From Xanthobacteraceae bacterium (GTDB lineage Bacteria; Pseudomonadota; Alphaproteobacteria; Rhizobiales; Xanthobacteraceae), in NCBI GenBank assembly GCA_031291445.1, contig JARLJA010000141.1, positions 1-36,315 of the forward strand: 36,315 bases of DNA. Reading direction: 5' to 3'. Within the stretch, counting starts at the first letter, position 1. Each line of letters begins with the position of its first letter. The notes beneath the pieces are model-generated. The model was not told where the DNA came from. It made no database searches and saw nothing but the letters and a program-made list of their open reading frames with translations. Positions 15,052 through 23,418 of this stretch are shown here, piece by piece. Made by a program: the position numbers and the translations under genes.

Positions 15052-16332
15052 TTGGTCCCAACCCGCGAGCAGCAGCCCGTTTCCTCCGTGACCTCGTCCG
15101 CGTTCTGGATCAAGTACGGTCCCTGGATCGGCTTCTGCGTCGCGGCCGCGGCCTACTATCCGCGCTTCGCGCTGCGCCCGGGGCTCTCGCTCTACACCCA
15201 GGCCGCCGGATGCCTGACCCAGCAGCAGGCGATGGCCGACTGCTCGCTGGCCTTTACTTACCCGCCCTTCTTCGCCTTCGTGATGATCCCGTTCCTGGCA
15301 CTGCCGCACGTCGCCCAGACGGTGGTGTGGTATCTCATCAGCCTCGGCTGCGCGGTGCTGGCGTGCCGGATCGCCGAGGCGATCGCGGTGCGGCTCATTC
15401 CGGGGCCCTGGTCGCAGCGCGAGCTCGGCTGGCTGCGCGTGATCGCCGTGTTGCTCAGCCTCAAATTCATCCTCGCGGTGCTGGAAGACGAAGCCTTCGA
15501 CCTGCTGGCGTTGCCGTTCCTCCTTTATGGCGTTCTGGCGGTGGTCGAAGGCCGCGCGATCCGCGCCGGGTTCGCGCTGGCGATCGCCGCCGCGCTCAAG
15601 GTGACGCCGCTGTTGTTCCTGCCGTATCTGGTGCTGCGGCGCCAGTTCGTCGCCGCCGGCGTCTTCGTGGTGGTGCTCGGCGTGGCCTCGGTGCTGCCGG
15701 ACCTGTTCTTCACCCCGGCCGGCGCGGCCCACGGCTATCTCGGGGCGTGGCTTCGCGACATCGGCGCCGCCAGCGTTCTCGAGCACGGCGCGACCGTCAA
15801 GCTCGCGTTCTGGGACGGCGTCAACATCCACAATCTGTCGCTGCGCGGCGCGCTCGCCCGCGCGGTCGACGGCACACCGTGGCAGGCGCATTTCCTGGTT
15901 CTGCTGCGCGCCACCCAGGTCGTGTTCGTCGCCCTGATCGCGGTGCTGATCCTCGCGTCGCTGCGGCTGAAGGCGCTGGTCCCGGTCGACGCCTGCCTGC
16001 TCGTCATCGCCATGCTGATGCTCTCGCCGATGACCAGCCGGTCCCACTTCGTCAACATGGTGCTGCCGTTCTTCGTGCTGGTCGCGGCCTGGCTCAAGGA
16101 CCATCACACCCGGTGGCTCGGCGCCACCGTGCTGGTCCTCAGTTTCATCGGCGGCACCGGAATTCCCCGCGACCTCGCGCCCCGCGCGCTGACAGATTTC
16201 ATGCGTGACCACAACGACGTCATGTGGAGCGCGCTGGTGCTGATTGTCTACCTCGCCACACTCATCATCGCCCCGCAGAACTGGGGCATCGGCGCCAAGG
16301 TCGACGCCGTCAATCAGGCCAGCGCGGCCTGA
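15052..16332 (+). CDS. GT87-like integral membrane protein (DUF2029 family)
   Basis: A protein of up to 426 residues with about ten hydrophobic segments, typical of GT-C membrane glycosyltransferases of family GT87 (DUF2029). These use polyprenyl-phosphate sugars, such as mannose in mycobacteria, to extend lipid-linked or surface glycans. Features include FTYPPFFAFVMIPF after the first periplasmic loop (the 'YPP' motif of the family), KFILAVLEDEAFDLLALPFLLYG, where family members usually have a G(Q/N) motif, and LKVTPLLFLPYL, also conserved. The start is doubtful: TTG 15052 (GGAG 11 bases upstream) or GTG 15088. Substrate unknown; no glycan genes are adjacent. Confidence 0.8.
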   Translation: MVPTREQQPVSSVTSSAFWIKYGPWIGFCVAAAAYYPRFALRPGLSLYTQAAGCLTQQQAMADCSLAFTYPPFFAFVMIPFLALPHVAQTVVWYLISLGCAVLACRIAEAIAVRLIPGPWSQRELGWLRVIAVLLSLKFILAVLEDEAFDLLALPFLLYGVLAVVEGRAIRAGFALAIAAALKVTPLLFLPYLVLRRQFVAAGVFVVVLGVASVLPDLFFTPAGAAHGYLGAWLRDIGAASVLEHGATVKLAFWDGVNIHNLSLRGALARAVDGTPWQAHFLVLLRATQVVFVALIAVLILASLRLKALVPVDACLLVIAMLMLSPMTSRSHFVNMVLPFFVLVAAWLKDHHTRWLGATVLVLSFIGGTGIPRDLAPRALTDFMRDHNDVMWSALVLIVYLATLIIAPQNWGIGAKVDAVNQASAA

Positions 16333-16611
16333 CCACCGCTCGGCGCGCCGCCTTCATCGCGGCGGCGATCGACGTCCTGAACCAACAGCGTGCCCTTCTG
16401 AAGGTCGTCTCGCCGAATTGCAGGAAGGTCCGTGTGGTCGGCTAGCACCCAGGAACGCCCAGCGCATTTTCGTACGAACAGGCCTCGCACAGTCCAACCG
16501 GTCCGGGCATCACCCCGCGAAAAACAAATGTCATCACCATTTCATTTGCCTGAGTTGTAATTCGTCACATAGCATGCAGAATATCAAAGATTTTCCATCT
16601 GAGGTTTCACC
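16333..16611. promoter_or_regulatory. AT-richer leader of the paralogous secreted pair
   Basis: The final 120 bases are less GC-rich than the surroundings. TTGCCT followed 17 bases later by ATAGCA (about 16546-16574) is a possible promoter. GAGG seven bases before ATG 16612 is the ribosome site. Confidence 0.35.
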
Positions 16612-17289
16612 ATGCGCCGGGCCTGTTTCGCCGCTTTATTGTTGATGCTTGCGTCAAGCACGATGTCCTTTGCTCAATCCCCCAAAGGCGACACGCAGCC
16701 GTCGGCAGCCAGCGATTCCGACGACTCGATGGAGCCGCTGCAGCTTGGTGACCACTGGACCTATGAAATTCGCGACGAAATTGCGGGGACCGTGAAGGCC
16801 ACCATCGCGACCGTCGTGACCGACATCACGCCGACCGACGTCAGCATCCGCAGCGAGACACTTGGGACGCCGGGCTTCGGCTTCCTCGTATTCGATCACT
16901 TGTGGAATGCGAAGGACAACTCGACCTGGAAGTATTCGCCGAATGACGGGACGGGAATCAAGCAACCGTTGACTGCCGGGGCGGCCTGGAAGTTTCAGTC
17001 GAACGACACTTTCGTTGCCCGTGGCGCCGCATTCAAGCGATCCGGTTCATCGAAGGTGATCGGGGAAGAGAGCATCACCACGCGCGCCGGCACGTTCAAT
17101 GCATTCAGGATCGAAACCAAGTACGAGGGGCGAAACGTCGCTGACCCAACCAGAACGTTTCAGACGCAACTGACGACCTGGTACGCGCCGTCGGTCGATC
17201 ATTGGGTCAAGCGCACGTCGAAGACGACGATCTCAGGTCACGTGAACGACAACACCACCATCGAATTGATCGAGTTCGGTCGACGCTGA
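16612..17289 (+). CDS. Secreted protein of unknown function, paralog A
   Basis: A 225-residue protein I cannot assign to a named family. A signal peptide (MRRACFAALLLMLASSTMSFA) is followed by an acidic linker and a predicted all-beta domain. It shares its whole domain with the next gene: LGDHWTYEIRDEIAGTVK, WKYSPNDGTGIKQPL, FKRSGSSKVIGEE, TTRAGTFNAFRIET, DPTRTFQTQLTTWYAP and WVKRTS all recur there. The pattern of paired W and GTFxxFRIET residues recalls DUF3108-like periplasmic proteins, but this is only a resemblance. The start has GAGG seven bases away. It is 48 bases from the paralog, so both are likely one transcript. Confidence 0.75.
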   Translation: MRRACFAALLLMLASSTMSFAQSPKGDTQPSAASDSDDSMEPLQLGDHWTYEIRDEIAGTVKATIATVVTDITPTDVSIRSETLGTPGFGFLVFDHLWNAKDNSTWKYSPNDGTGIKQPLTAGAAWKFQSNDTFVARGAAFKRSGSSKVIGEESITTRAGTFNAFRIETKYEGRNVADPTRTFQTQLTTWYAPSVDHWVKRTSKTTISGHVNDNTTIELIEFGRR

Positions 17290-17337
17290 CGGCGACGGCG
17301 ACGACACGCGACGTTGCGTGGACCGGGAGGCAGAGTA

Positions 17338-18006
17338 GTGAGAATTCGGCTTTTTGAGGCAGCGGCATTGGCGTGCGTGTTGGGTATTGCGGATCTTGCG
17401 GCGGCGCAGAACGCGTCGACGAAACCCGGCGCCGATGGCCCGTACCCCGTCGCGGTTGGAGATCATTGGACCATCGAAACCAAAGACGAGATCTCGGGTG
17501 AGATCAAGGATGCCCGCAAAGTCGTCGTTACCGAAACCTCCGCCGGAGAAATCGCGGTGCGCTCCGACGTGCCAGGCACCGGTCGGAGCGCCAATCTCGT
17601 GTACGACCGGTCGTGGAATCTCGTTCGCGACGACCAGTGGCGATATTCGCCGAACGACGGCCAGGGAATCAGAACGCCGCTGTCGCCGACCGCCAAATGG
17701 AAATTTTCGTGCGATTCGATCAACGGGGCGACGGGAGCAATCTGGAAGCGAACCGGCAGTTCGTCCGTGGTTGGTGAGGAGCGCGTCACCACGAAGGCCG
17801 GCGTGTTCAATACCTATGTCATCGAGACAAATTTCTCGGCAAAAAACACCAAGGATCCGACACGTACGAACGAAGTCACCCTTCGAACCTGGTACAGCAA
17901 TGACATTGGCCGTTGGGTGAAACGAAATTCCATCGTTCGCCAGAGCGGCCACGTCTTTACCAATCAGACGTTCGAGCTTACCGAGTTCTCGCACAAGAAG
18001 CAGTAG
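17338..18006 (+). CDS. Secreted protein of unknown function, paralog B
   Basis: A 222-residue partner of the preceding gene, colinear with it throughout. A signal peptide (MRIRLFEAAALACVLGIADL, ending AAA) precedes VGDHWTIETKDEISGEIK, WRYSPNDGQGIRTPL, WKRTGSSSVVGEE, TTKAGVFNTYVIET, DPTRTNEVTLRTWYSN and WVKRNS. By eye nearly half the residues are shared with paralog A, so the duplication is old. GTG 17338 with GGGAGG seven bases upstream decides the start; a frame from 17314 has no such site. The conserved Trp and GEE...TTxAG residues suggest the same ligand or fold. Function unknown. Confidence 0.75.
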   Translation: MRIRLFEAAALACVLGIADLAAAQNASTKPGADGPYPVAVGDHWTIETKDEISGEIKDARKVVVTETSAGEIAVRSDVPGTGRSANLVYDRSWNLVRDDQWRYSPNDGQGIRTPLSPTAKWKFSCDSINGATGAIWKRTGSSSVVGEERVTTKAGVFNTYVIETNFSAKNTKDPTRTNEVTLRTWYSNDIGRWVKRNSIVRQSGHVFTNQTFELTEFSHKKQ

Positions 18007-18080
18007 GACGCCGGCGCGAGCTGTGACGAGACACTCGTGTTGCGAGACACTCGGCCCGATTTCGCTACCGACATGACGAT

Positions 18081-18353
18081 CTAAGCCAATCCCCGCACCA
18101 CCGCGCGCGCCATCGGCGGCGGCTCGAAGATGACGTTGACGTCGCGGCTGCCGCAGCGGGGACACATCAGGCGGCTGCCGAGCCGGCCGAGCGGAAAGCC
18201 GAGCCCCCTCGCCCACACCAGCGTCTGCATGTCGAGTTCGGCCTGGTAGTCGCATCGCTTCAGGCTCACCGGACTTTCCACCACACCGCGTACGCAGCGG
18301 ACGCGGACACGCCAGCTCAGCCGGTAGGCCTCTCCAAGGGTTTCGATCGCCAT
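18081..18353 (-). CDS. Small conserved protein with zinc-ribbon-like Cys pair
   Basis: A 90-residue protein without signal peptide. Two scattered Cys residues (C20, C34) and a CPRCGSRDVNVIFEPP knuckle near residues 64-79 suggest a zinc-ribbon-like fold, although the second CxxC is not regular. The C-terminal half resembles short zinc-finger proteins common in Rhizobiales. ATG 18353 is used; no strong ribosome site is visible. It is convergent with the paralog pair (74 bases apart). Function unknown. Confidence 0.65.
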   Translation of the reverse strand: MAIETLGEAYRLSWRVRVRCVRGVVESPVSLKRCDYQAELDMQTLVWARGLGFPLGRLGSRLMCPRCGSRDVNVIFEPPPMARAVVRGLA

Positions 18354-18650
18354 GAGAACAAAATAAGAACATTTGCCCGGCCCCGGTCAAGCAACTTCCG
18401 GTCGGCCCACGCTGGCAAACCCCAATTGACCGGCAGTATTTTCACCGTCAGCGGACCTGGCTACCTTGATCGTATTCGCTCCCGGTTCCCGGCCGGAGCG
18501 GCGGGGCGCGGGCACATCTCGATCCTGCCCGGCATAAACACCACACCAGACGCACCTTTTGCACGGGCACGGCGGTCGCAGGGTGCCATCCGCGAGCGCG
18601 CGCACTATAACGAAGCGCCCAGGTCCCGGCAGAATCGGAAAGGTCTCTCG

Positions 18651-20309
18651 TTGCTCAACGGTATCGGCGCTCCGCTGCGCATCGCCCTGTTCCGCCGGAT
18701 CTGGCTGGCGAGCCTGTTGTCCAATTTCGGCCTGATGATCCATGGCGTCGGCGCCGCCTGGGCGATGACGCAACTCACCTCGTCGGCCAACATGGTCGCC
18801 CTGGTGCAGAGCTCGCTGATGCTGCCGGTGATGCTGCTCTCGGTCACCGCCGGCGCCGTCGCCGACATGTTCGACCGACGCCGCGTCGGGCTGATCGCGC
18901 TGTCGATCGGCTTTACCGGCGCCGCCACGCTGTCGGTCCTCGCCAGGTTCGGCCTGCTGACGCCGCCGCTGATCCTCGCCTTCACCTTCCTGATCGGCAG
19001 CGGCATGGCGCTGTTCGGACCGTCGTGGCAGGCCTCCGTCAGCGAACAGGTGCCGCCCGAAACCCTGCCCTCGGCGGTGGCGCTCAACGGCATCAGCTAC
19101 AACATCGCGCGCTCGTTCGGTCCGGCGATCGGCGGCGTCATCGTGGCCACCGCGGGCGCAACCGCCGCGTTCATCTGCAACGCCGCGCTCTACCTGCCGC
19201 TGGCCACGGTGCTGCTGCTGTGGCGCCGGGTGGTCGAGCCGTCGCGGCTGCCGCCCGAACGCCTGACCCGGGCGATCGTCTCGGGCGTGCGCTACGTCGT
19301 CCATTCGCCGTCGCTGCGGATCGTGCTGTGGCGAACGCTGTCGACCGGCATCGGCGGCAGCTCGATCCTCGCGCTGATGCCGCTGATCGCGCGCGACCTG
19401 CTCGGCGGCGGCGCCCAGACCTTCGGCATCATGCTGGGCGCGTTCGGCATGGGCGCCGTGATCGGCGCACTCAATGTCGGCACCGCGCGCAGGTTCAGCA
19501 GCGAGGCGGCGATCCGGGCCTGCCTGCTGACCATGGGCCTCGGCGTCGCCGTGGTCGCGCTCAGCCGCATCCCGGTGCTGACCGCCGCCGCCCTGGTGGT
19601 CGCCGGCGCGGGCTGGACGCTGTCCATCACGCTGTTCAACGTCGCGATCCAGCTCTCGGCGCCGCGCTGGGTCGCGGGCCGCGCGCTCGCCACCTTCCAG
19701 GCCGCGATCTCCGGCGGCGTCGCCATCGGCAGCTGGATCTGGGGCCATGTCGCCGACGCCGTGACCACCGATCACGCGCTGATGCTGTCCGCCGCGGCGT
19801 TGCTGGCGGCACCCGTGCTCGGGCTGTGGCTGCGGATGCCGACCGCCGGCGACCGCAGCGAGCAGGCCGCCGATCAGCTGGCGGATCCGGAGGTCAACCT
19901 GGCGATCACCGCGCGCAGCGGCCCGATCGTCATCGAGATCGACTACCGCGTCGATCCCGATCGCGCCCGCGCCTTCTACGGCGTGATGCAGGCGGTGCAG
20001 TTGAGCCGCCAGCGCAATGGCGCCTATGGCTGGTCGCTGTCGCGCGACCTCGCCGATCCCGAACTATGGACCGAACGCTATCACTGCCCGACCTGGACCG
20101 ACTACCTGCGCCAGCGCAACCGGCCGACCCAGTCGGAGCGCGCGCTGCACCAGAGCGCCATCGACTTTCACCTCGGCCCCGAACCGATCCGCGTGCGCCG
20201 CATGCTGGAGCGGCCGTTCGGCTCGGTCCGGTGGAAGGACGACACGCCCGACCGCGCCGGCCCCGCCGAGGTGCTGCCGTTGCCGACCAACGTCACCAGC
20301 GGGGCGTGA
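18651..20309 (+). CDS. MFS transporter of the MFS_3 (EntS-like) family
   Basis: A 552-residue transporter with about 12 membrane segments in residues 15-405. Family motifs include FRRIWLASLLSNFGLMIHGV at the start of TM1, DMFDRRRVGL (the loop 2-3 motif of MFS proteins), and PPETLPSAVALNGISYNIAR with GPAIGG, typical of MFS_3/PF05977 exporters related to EntS. The last 130 residues (IEIDYRVDPDRARAFYGVMQ...) form a soluble ferredoxin-like domain resembling antibiotic-monooxygenase (ABM) folds. TTG 18651 has GGAAAGG eight bases upstream and gives the usual length; the frame is open to 18426 but with unlikely protein. Substrate unknown. Confidence 0.87.
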   Translation: MLNGIGAPLRIALFRRIWLASLLSNFGLMIHGVGAAWAMTQLTSSANMVALVQSSLMLPVMLLSVTAGAVADMFDRRRVGLIALSIGFTGAATLSVLARFGLLTPPLILAFTFLIGSGMALFGPSWQASVSEQVPPETLPSAVALNGISYNIARSFGPAIGGVIVATAGATAAFICNAALYLPLATVLLLWRRVVEPSRLPPERLTRAIVSGVRYVVHSPSLRIVLWRTLSTGIGGSSILALMPLIARDLLGGGAQTFGIMLGAFGMGAVIGALNVGTARRFSSEAAIRACLLTMGLGVAVVALSRIPVLTAAALVVAGAGWTLSITLFNVAIQLSAPRWVAGRALATFQAAISGGVAIGSWIWGHVADAVTTDHALMLSAAALLAAPVLGLWLRMPTAGDRSEQAADQLADPEVNLAITARSGPIVIEIDYRVDPDRARAFYGVMQAVQLSRQRNGAYGWSLSRDLADPELWTERYHCPTWTDYLRQRNRPTQSERALHQSAIDFHLGPEPIRVRRMLERPFGSVRWKDDTPDRAGPAEVLPLPTNVTSGA

Positions 20310-20348
20310 GCGGCCCTCGCCGTCACACCGTCAAAATCCGCGGTGGAG

Positions 20349-21236
20349 TCACCCGCCGGTGGCCTTGGCGTCCCCGCCGATCTTGTCCTGCGTCCTGGTA
20401 TCGAAATCGCTGGCGTCGTGACGTTCGTGCAGCTGGCTCTCGGGCTCGCCCCAGGTGCGGTTGACCTTGCGGCCCCGCTGCACCGCCGGGCGAGCGGCGA
20501 TCGCGTCGGTCCAGCACTGCACGTTCTTGTAGTCCTGCACGCTCAGGAATTCGCCGGCCCCGTAGAGCAGGCCCTTGGCCAGACCGCCGTACCAGGGCCA
20601 GACCGCGATATCCGCGATCGTATAATCGTCGCCCGCCAGGTATGTGCTCTCCGCGAGACGCCGGTCGAGTACGTCGAGCTGGCGCTTTACCTCCATGGCG
20701 AAACGGTCGATGGCATACTCGATCTTGGTCGGCGCGTAGGCGTAGAAGTGGCCGAAGCCGCCGCCGAGATAGGGCGCGCTGCCCATCTGCCAGAACAGCC
20801 ACGACAGACACTCGGCGCGCGTGCGCGGGTCGGTCGGCAGGAACGCCCCGAACTTCTCGGCGAGATGCAGCAGGATCGCGCCGGATTCGAACACGCGGAT
20901 CGGCGTCGGACCGCTGCGGTCCATCAGCGCTGGGATCTTGGAGTTCGGGTTCACCGCCACGAAGCCGCTGCCGAACTGGTTGCCGTCGATCTTGATCAGC
21001 CAGGCGTCGTACTCCGCGCCGCTGTGGCCGGCCGCCAGCAACTCCTCCAGCATCACCGTGACCTTGGTGCCGTTCGGCGTGGCCAGCGAGTAGAGCTGCA
21101 GGGGATGGCGGCCGACCGGCAATTCCTTGTCATGGGTGGGCCCGGCGATCGGGCGGTTGATGCTGGCGAACTGGCCGCCGCTCGCCTTGTTCCAGGTCCA
21201 GACGGCGGGGGGCGTGTAGGTCGATGGATCGGTCAT
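20349..21236 (-). CDS. yghU: YghU-type glutathione S-transferase
   Basis: A 295-residue glutathione-dependent disulfide-bond oxidoreductase of the YghU/YfcG type. The N-terminal extension (PPAVWTWNKASGGQFASINR, then PIAGPTHDKELPVG) is diagnostic for YghU. The thioredoxin-like domain has LYSLATPNGTKVTVMLEEL, where T and N of TPNG contact glutathione; NPNSKIPALMD holds the cis-Pro and FESGAILLHLAEK the glutathione-binding ES. The helical domain ends with DYTIADIAVWPWYGG. In E. coli the enzyme reduces disulfides using two glutathiones. It is convergent with the MFS gene (39 bases) and transcribed in the same direction as the CoA operon's last gene, but separated by 103 bases from it. Confidence 0.93.
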   Translation of the reverse strand: MTDPSTYTPPAVWTWNKASGGQFASINRPIAGPTHDKELPVGRHPLQLYSLATPNGTKVTVMLEELLAAGHSGAEYDAWLIKIDGNQFGSGFVAVNPNSKIPALMDRSGPTPIRVFESGAILLHLAEKFGAFLPTDPRTRAECLSWLFWQMGSAPYLGGGFGHFYAYAPTKIEYAIDRFAMEVKRQLDVLDRRLAESTYLAGDDYTIADIAVWPWYGGLAKGLLYGAGEFLSVQDYKNVQCWTDAIAARPAVQRGRKVNRTWGEPESQLHERHDASDFDTRTQDKIGGDAKATGG

Positions 21237-21339
21237 GCGTACGGCTCCAGGCGTTGCGCGAGGTCGTCAGCGGTCCATATAGTCCGCGGATCTTATTCCG
21301 GTAGGCGTCCGGCCGATTGCTGACTGGGCGCTCCAGCCC

Positions 21340-22545
21340 TCATCCTACCGCGCCGGAGGCGCGCAACCGCGCGATCTCGGCGGCGTCATAGCCGAGCTCG
21401 CCGAGGATCTCGGCACTGTGCTGACCGAGGTCCGGCGCCGCGCGCACGGCGGACTTCGCGACGCCCTCGACCGCGAACGGACTGCTGACGGTGAGACAGC
21501 TGCCGTCGTCATAGGGCACCAGCGCGCCGGCCTCGCGCATCTGCGCGTCGTCGCGAATATCATCCAGCGTGCCGGTGACGCCGAAGGTGATGCCGGCCGC
21601 GTCGAGCCGCCTGCGCCAGTCGGCGAGGTCGCGGGTCGCGAAGATCTCGTCGAATTCGGCGATCAGCTCGCGCGCATGGGCACGGCGCTGCTCCATGCTG
21701 GCAAAGCGCCGCTCGAGGCCGATGTCCTGCCGCTCCAAGGCCTCCAGCAGCGACGGCCACTGCCGGGCCTCGTTCAGCACCGACAGCGTCAGCCAGCGGT
21801 TGTCGCGGGAGCGGTACATGTTGGTGCAGGCGTTGGGCAATTGCTCGCGGGGCGGTCGCGGAATCATCCGTGCGCCGCACAGCGCCGCCTGTGCCAGCAC
21901 GCCGTTGGCCCACAGGCCGTTGGCGATCAGCGACGACGTCACCAGGCCGCCCTCGCCGGTGCGGTCGCGCCGGTACAGGCCCGTGACGATGGCGCCGTAG
22001 AGCGCCATCGCGCTCGGGTGGTCGCCCATGCCGGCCACCGAACGCGCCGGCGGCGCGTCGGCCGACGGCTTGACGTTGTCCATCAGGCCGCTGCGCGCCC
22101 AGTAGGCGGTGGAATCGTAACCGGTCTTCTCCGCCTCGGCGCCGGTCTCGCCATAGGCGGTGAAGGACGCGTAAATCAGCCGCGGATTGCGCGGGCCGAG
22201 GTGCTCGTAGCCGATGCCGAGCCGCCGGCGCACCGGCAGCGGCAAATTGGTGATGAAGACGTCCGCCTGCTCCACCAGCCGGTGCAGCACGGCAAGGCCG
22301 TCCGGCGACTTGAGGTCGAGCGCGAGGCTGCGCTTGTTGCGGTTCTCCAGCATCCAGGGATAGTTGAAGTCGCTGACCGGATAGCCCGGCGCGACATAGA
22401 GCTGGCGATAGTTGTCACCCTCGCCCGGCGGCTCGATCTTGACGACGTCGGCGCCGAAATCCGACAGCACCGTCGCCGCGGCGGGCGCGGCGATGAAGCT
22501 CGCGCAATCGATCACCTTCAGGCCCGCGAACAGTTCCTTGTCCAC
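21340..22545 (-). CDS. CaiB/BaiF family (class III) CoA-transferase
   Basis: A 401-residue class III CoA-transferase. The N-terminal Rossmann part has LKVIDCASFIAAPAAATVLSD and GADVVKIEPPGEGD; NRNKRSLALDLKSPDG is the CoA-binding region; TGYDSTAYWARSG places Asp144 as the catalytic carboxylate that forms the acyl-CoA anhydride; the small domain ends in GELGYDAAEIARLRASG. It would swap CoA between an acyl-CoA and a free acid, activating or releasing the operon's substrate. GGAGGAGA upstream makes GTG 22545 the likely start; ATG 22566 would put that site inside the gene. Last gene of the operon, after the NUDIX gene (57 bases). Confidence 0.9.
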   Translation of the reverse strand: MDKELFAGLKVIDCASFIAAPAAATVLSDFGADVVKIEPPGEGDNYRQLYVAPGYPVSDFNYPWMLENRNKRSLALDLKSPDGLAVLHRLVEQADVFITNLPLPVRRRLGIGYEHLGPRNPRLIYASFTAYGETGAEAEKTGYDSTAYWARSGLMDNVKPSADAPPARSVAGMGDHPSAMALYGAIVTGLYRRDRTGEGGLVTSSLIANGLWANGVLAQAALCGARMIPRPPREQLPNACTNMYRSRDNRWLTLSVLNEARQWPSLLEALERQDIGLERRFASMEQRRAHARELIAEFDEIFATRDLADWRRRLDAAGITFGVTGTLDDIRDDAQMREAGALVPYDDGSCLTVSSPFAVEGVAKSAVRAAPDLGQHSAEILGELGYDAAEIARLRASGAVG

Positions 22546-22602
22546 CACGTCTCCTCCGGCAGCCATGCCTGGGTCAGATGCTGATTTCGCTCTTGCTGTC
22601 GC

Positions 22603-23409
22603 TCAGATGGCGAAGACCTCGCCGTCATAGCCGGCGTCCTTCGGGATGCGCAGCTGCCGCTTGCCGTCGTCGCCCTTGGAGACCTGCGGCATCACGGTGA
22701 CGATCGGCTCGGCGCGGGCCCGCGCGATGGCATCCTCGACGTCGGTCGCGCGGGCGAGCCGGATCAGGTTGCGTTCGGTGGCGAACACCAGGGTGAAGCG
22801 GCCGGCATGGGCCTCGTCCACCGCGCGCTGCGGCGCGATCCACACCGAATCCACCGCCTCGTGGCCGTCGTGGATGCCGACCTGGTCGGCGGGCGCCACC
22901 GCCATGAAGAAGTGGGTGTCGAACCGCTTGGGCATCGCGGTCGGCGTGATCCAGTGCGCGAACGGCACGAGAAGATCGAGCGCGAGTTCCAGCCGCTCGG
23001 CGGCGATGAAATCGCGGAATGCCCCCGCGCTCTCGGTCTTGGGCGGCCCGATCGCCGTCAGCCGCTCGGCGCTGATCAGCGCCTCGGAGCCGTGCGGCCG
23101 CGCCAGCAGGATGCCGCATTCCTCGAAGGTCTCGCGCACCGCCGCGACCCGCAGCGCCAGCACGCCCGCATCGGTGTCGCCGCCGCCGCGGATCAGGTCG
23201 GTCCGCGCCGCGATCTCGCGGTCGGCGGGATCGACGCTGCCGCCGGGAAACACCAGCGCACCGGAGGCGAAATCGATCTGGTGGTGTCGCACCACCATGA
23301 AGACCTCCATCTCCGCCGCGGTCTGCCGCAACAACAGCACGGTCGAGGCCAGACGGGCCTCGGGGACGGGTTTTGGCTCGCTCGAGCCCGATGTGGAATT
23401 GTCGCTCAT
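22603..23409 (-). CDS. NUDIX hydrolase with expanded Nudix box (NUDT19-like)
   Basis: A 268-residue hydrolase. FPGG (54-57) and RETFEECGI (92-100) are the two halves of a Nudix box, but about 21 extra residues lie between them compared with the usual GX5EX7REUXEEXGU. The mitochondrial/peroxisomal CoA pyrophosphatase NUDT19 also carries an expanded box, and such relatives cleave CoA or acyl-CoA to 3',5'-ADP and a phosphopantetheine. The metal-binding RETFEE is intact. Its place between the dehydrogenase (nine bases) and the CoA-transferase supports an acyl-CoA-related role, perhaps removal of dead-end CoA esters. Cytosolic; ATG 23409. Confidence 0.87.
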   Translation of the reverse strand: MSDNSTSGSSEPKPVPEARLASTVLLLRQTAAEMEVFMVVRHHQIDFASGALVFPGGSVDPADREIAARTDLIRGGGDTDAGVLALRVAAVRETFEECGILLARPHGSEALISAERLTAIGPPKTESAGAFRDFIAAERLELALDLLVPFAHWITPTAMPKRFDTHFFMAVAPADQVGIHDGHEAVDSVWIAPQRAVDEAHAGRFTLVFATERNLIRLARATDVEDAIARARAEPIVTVMPQVSKGDDGKRQLRIPKDAGYDGEVFAI

Positions 23410-23418
23410 GGTGCCTCA

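Noticed and set aside
14971-16212. Minus-strand frame over the GT87-like gene
   Set aside because: Gln/His/Arg-rich antisense of a membrane protein with clear hydrophobic segments on the plus strand.
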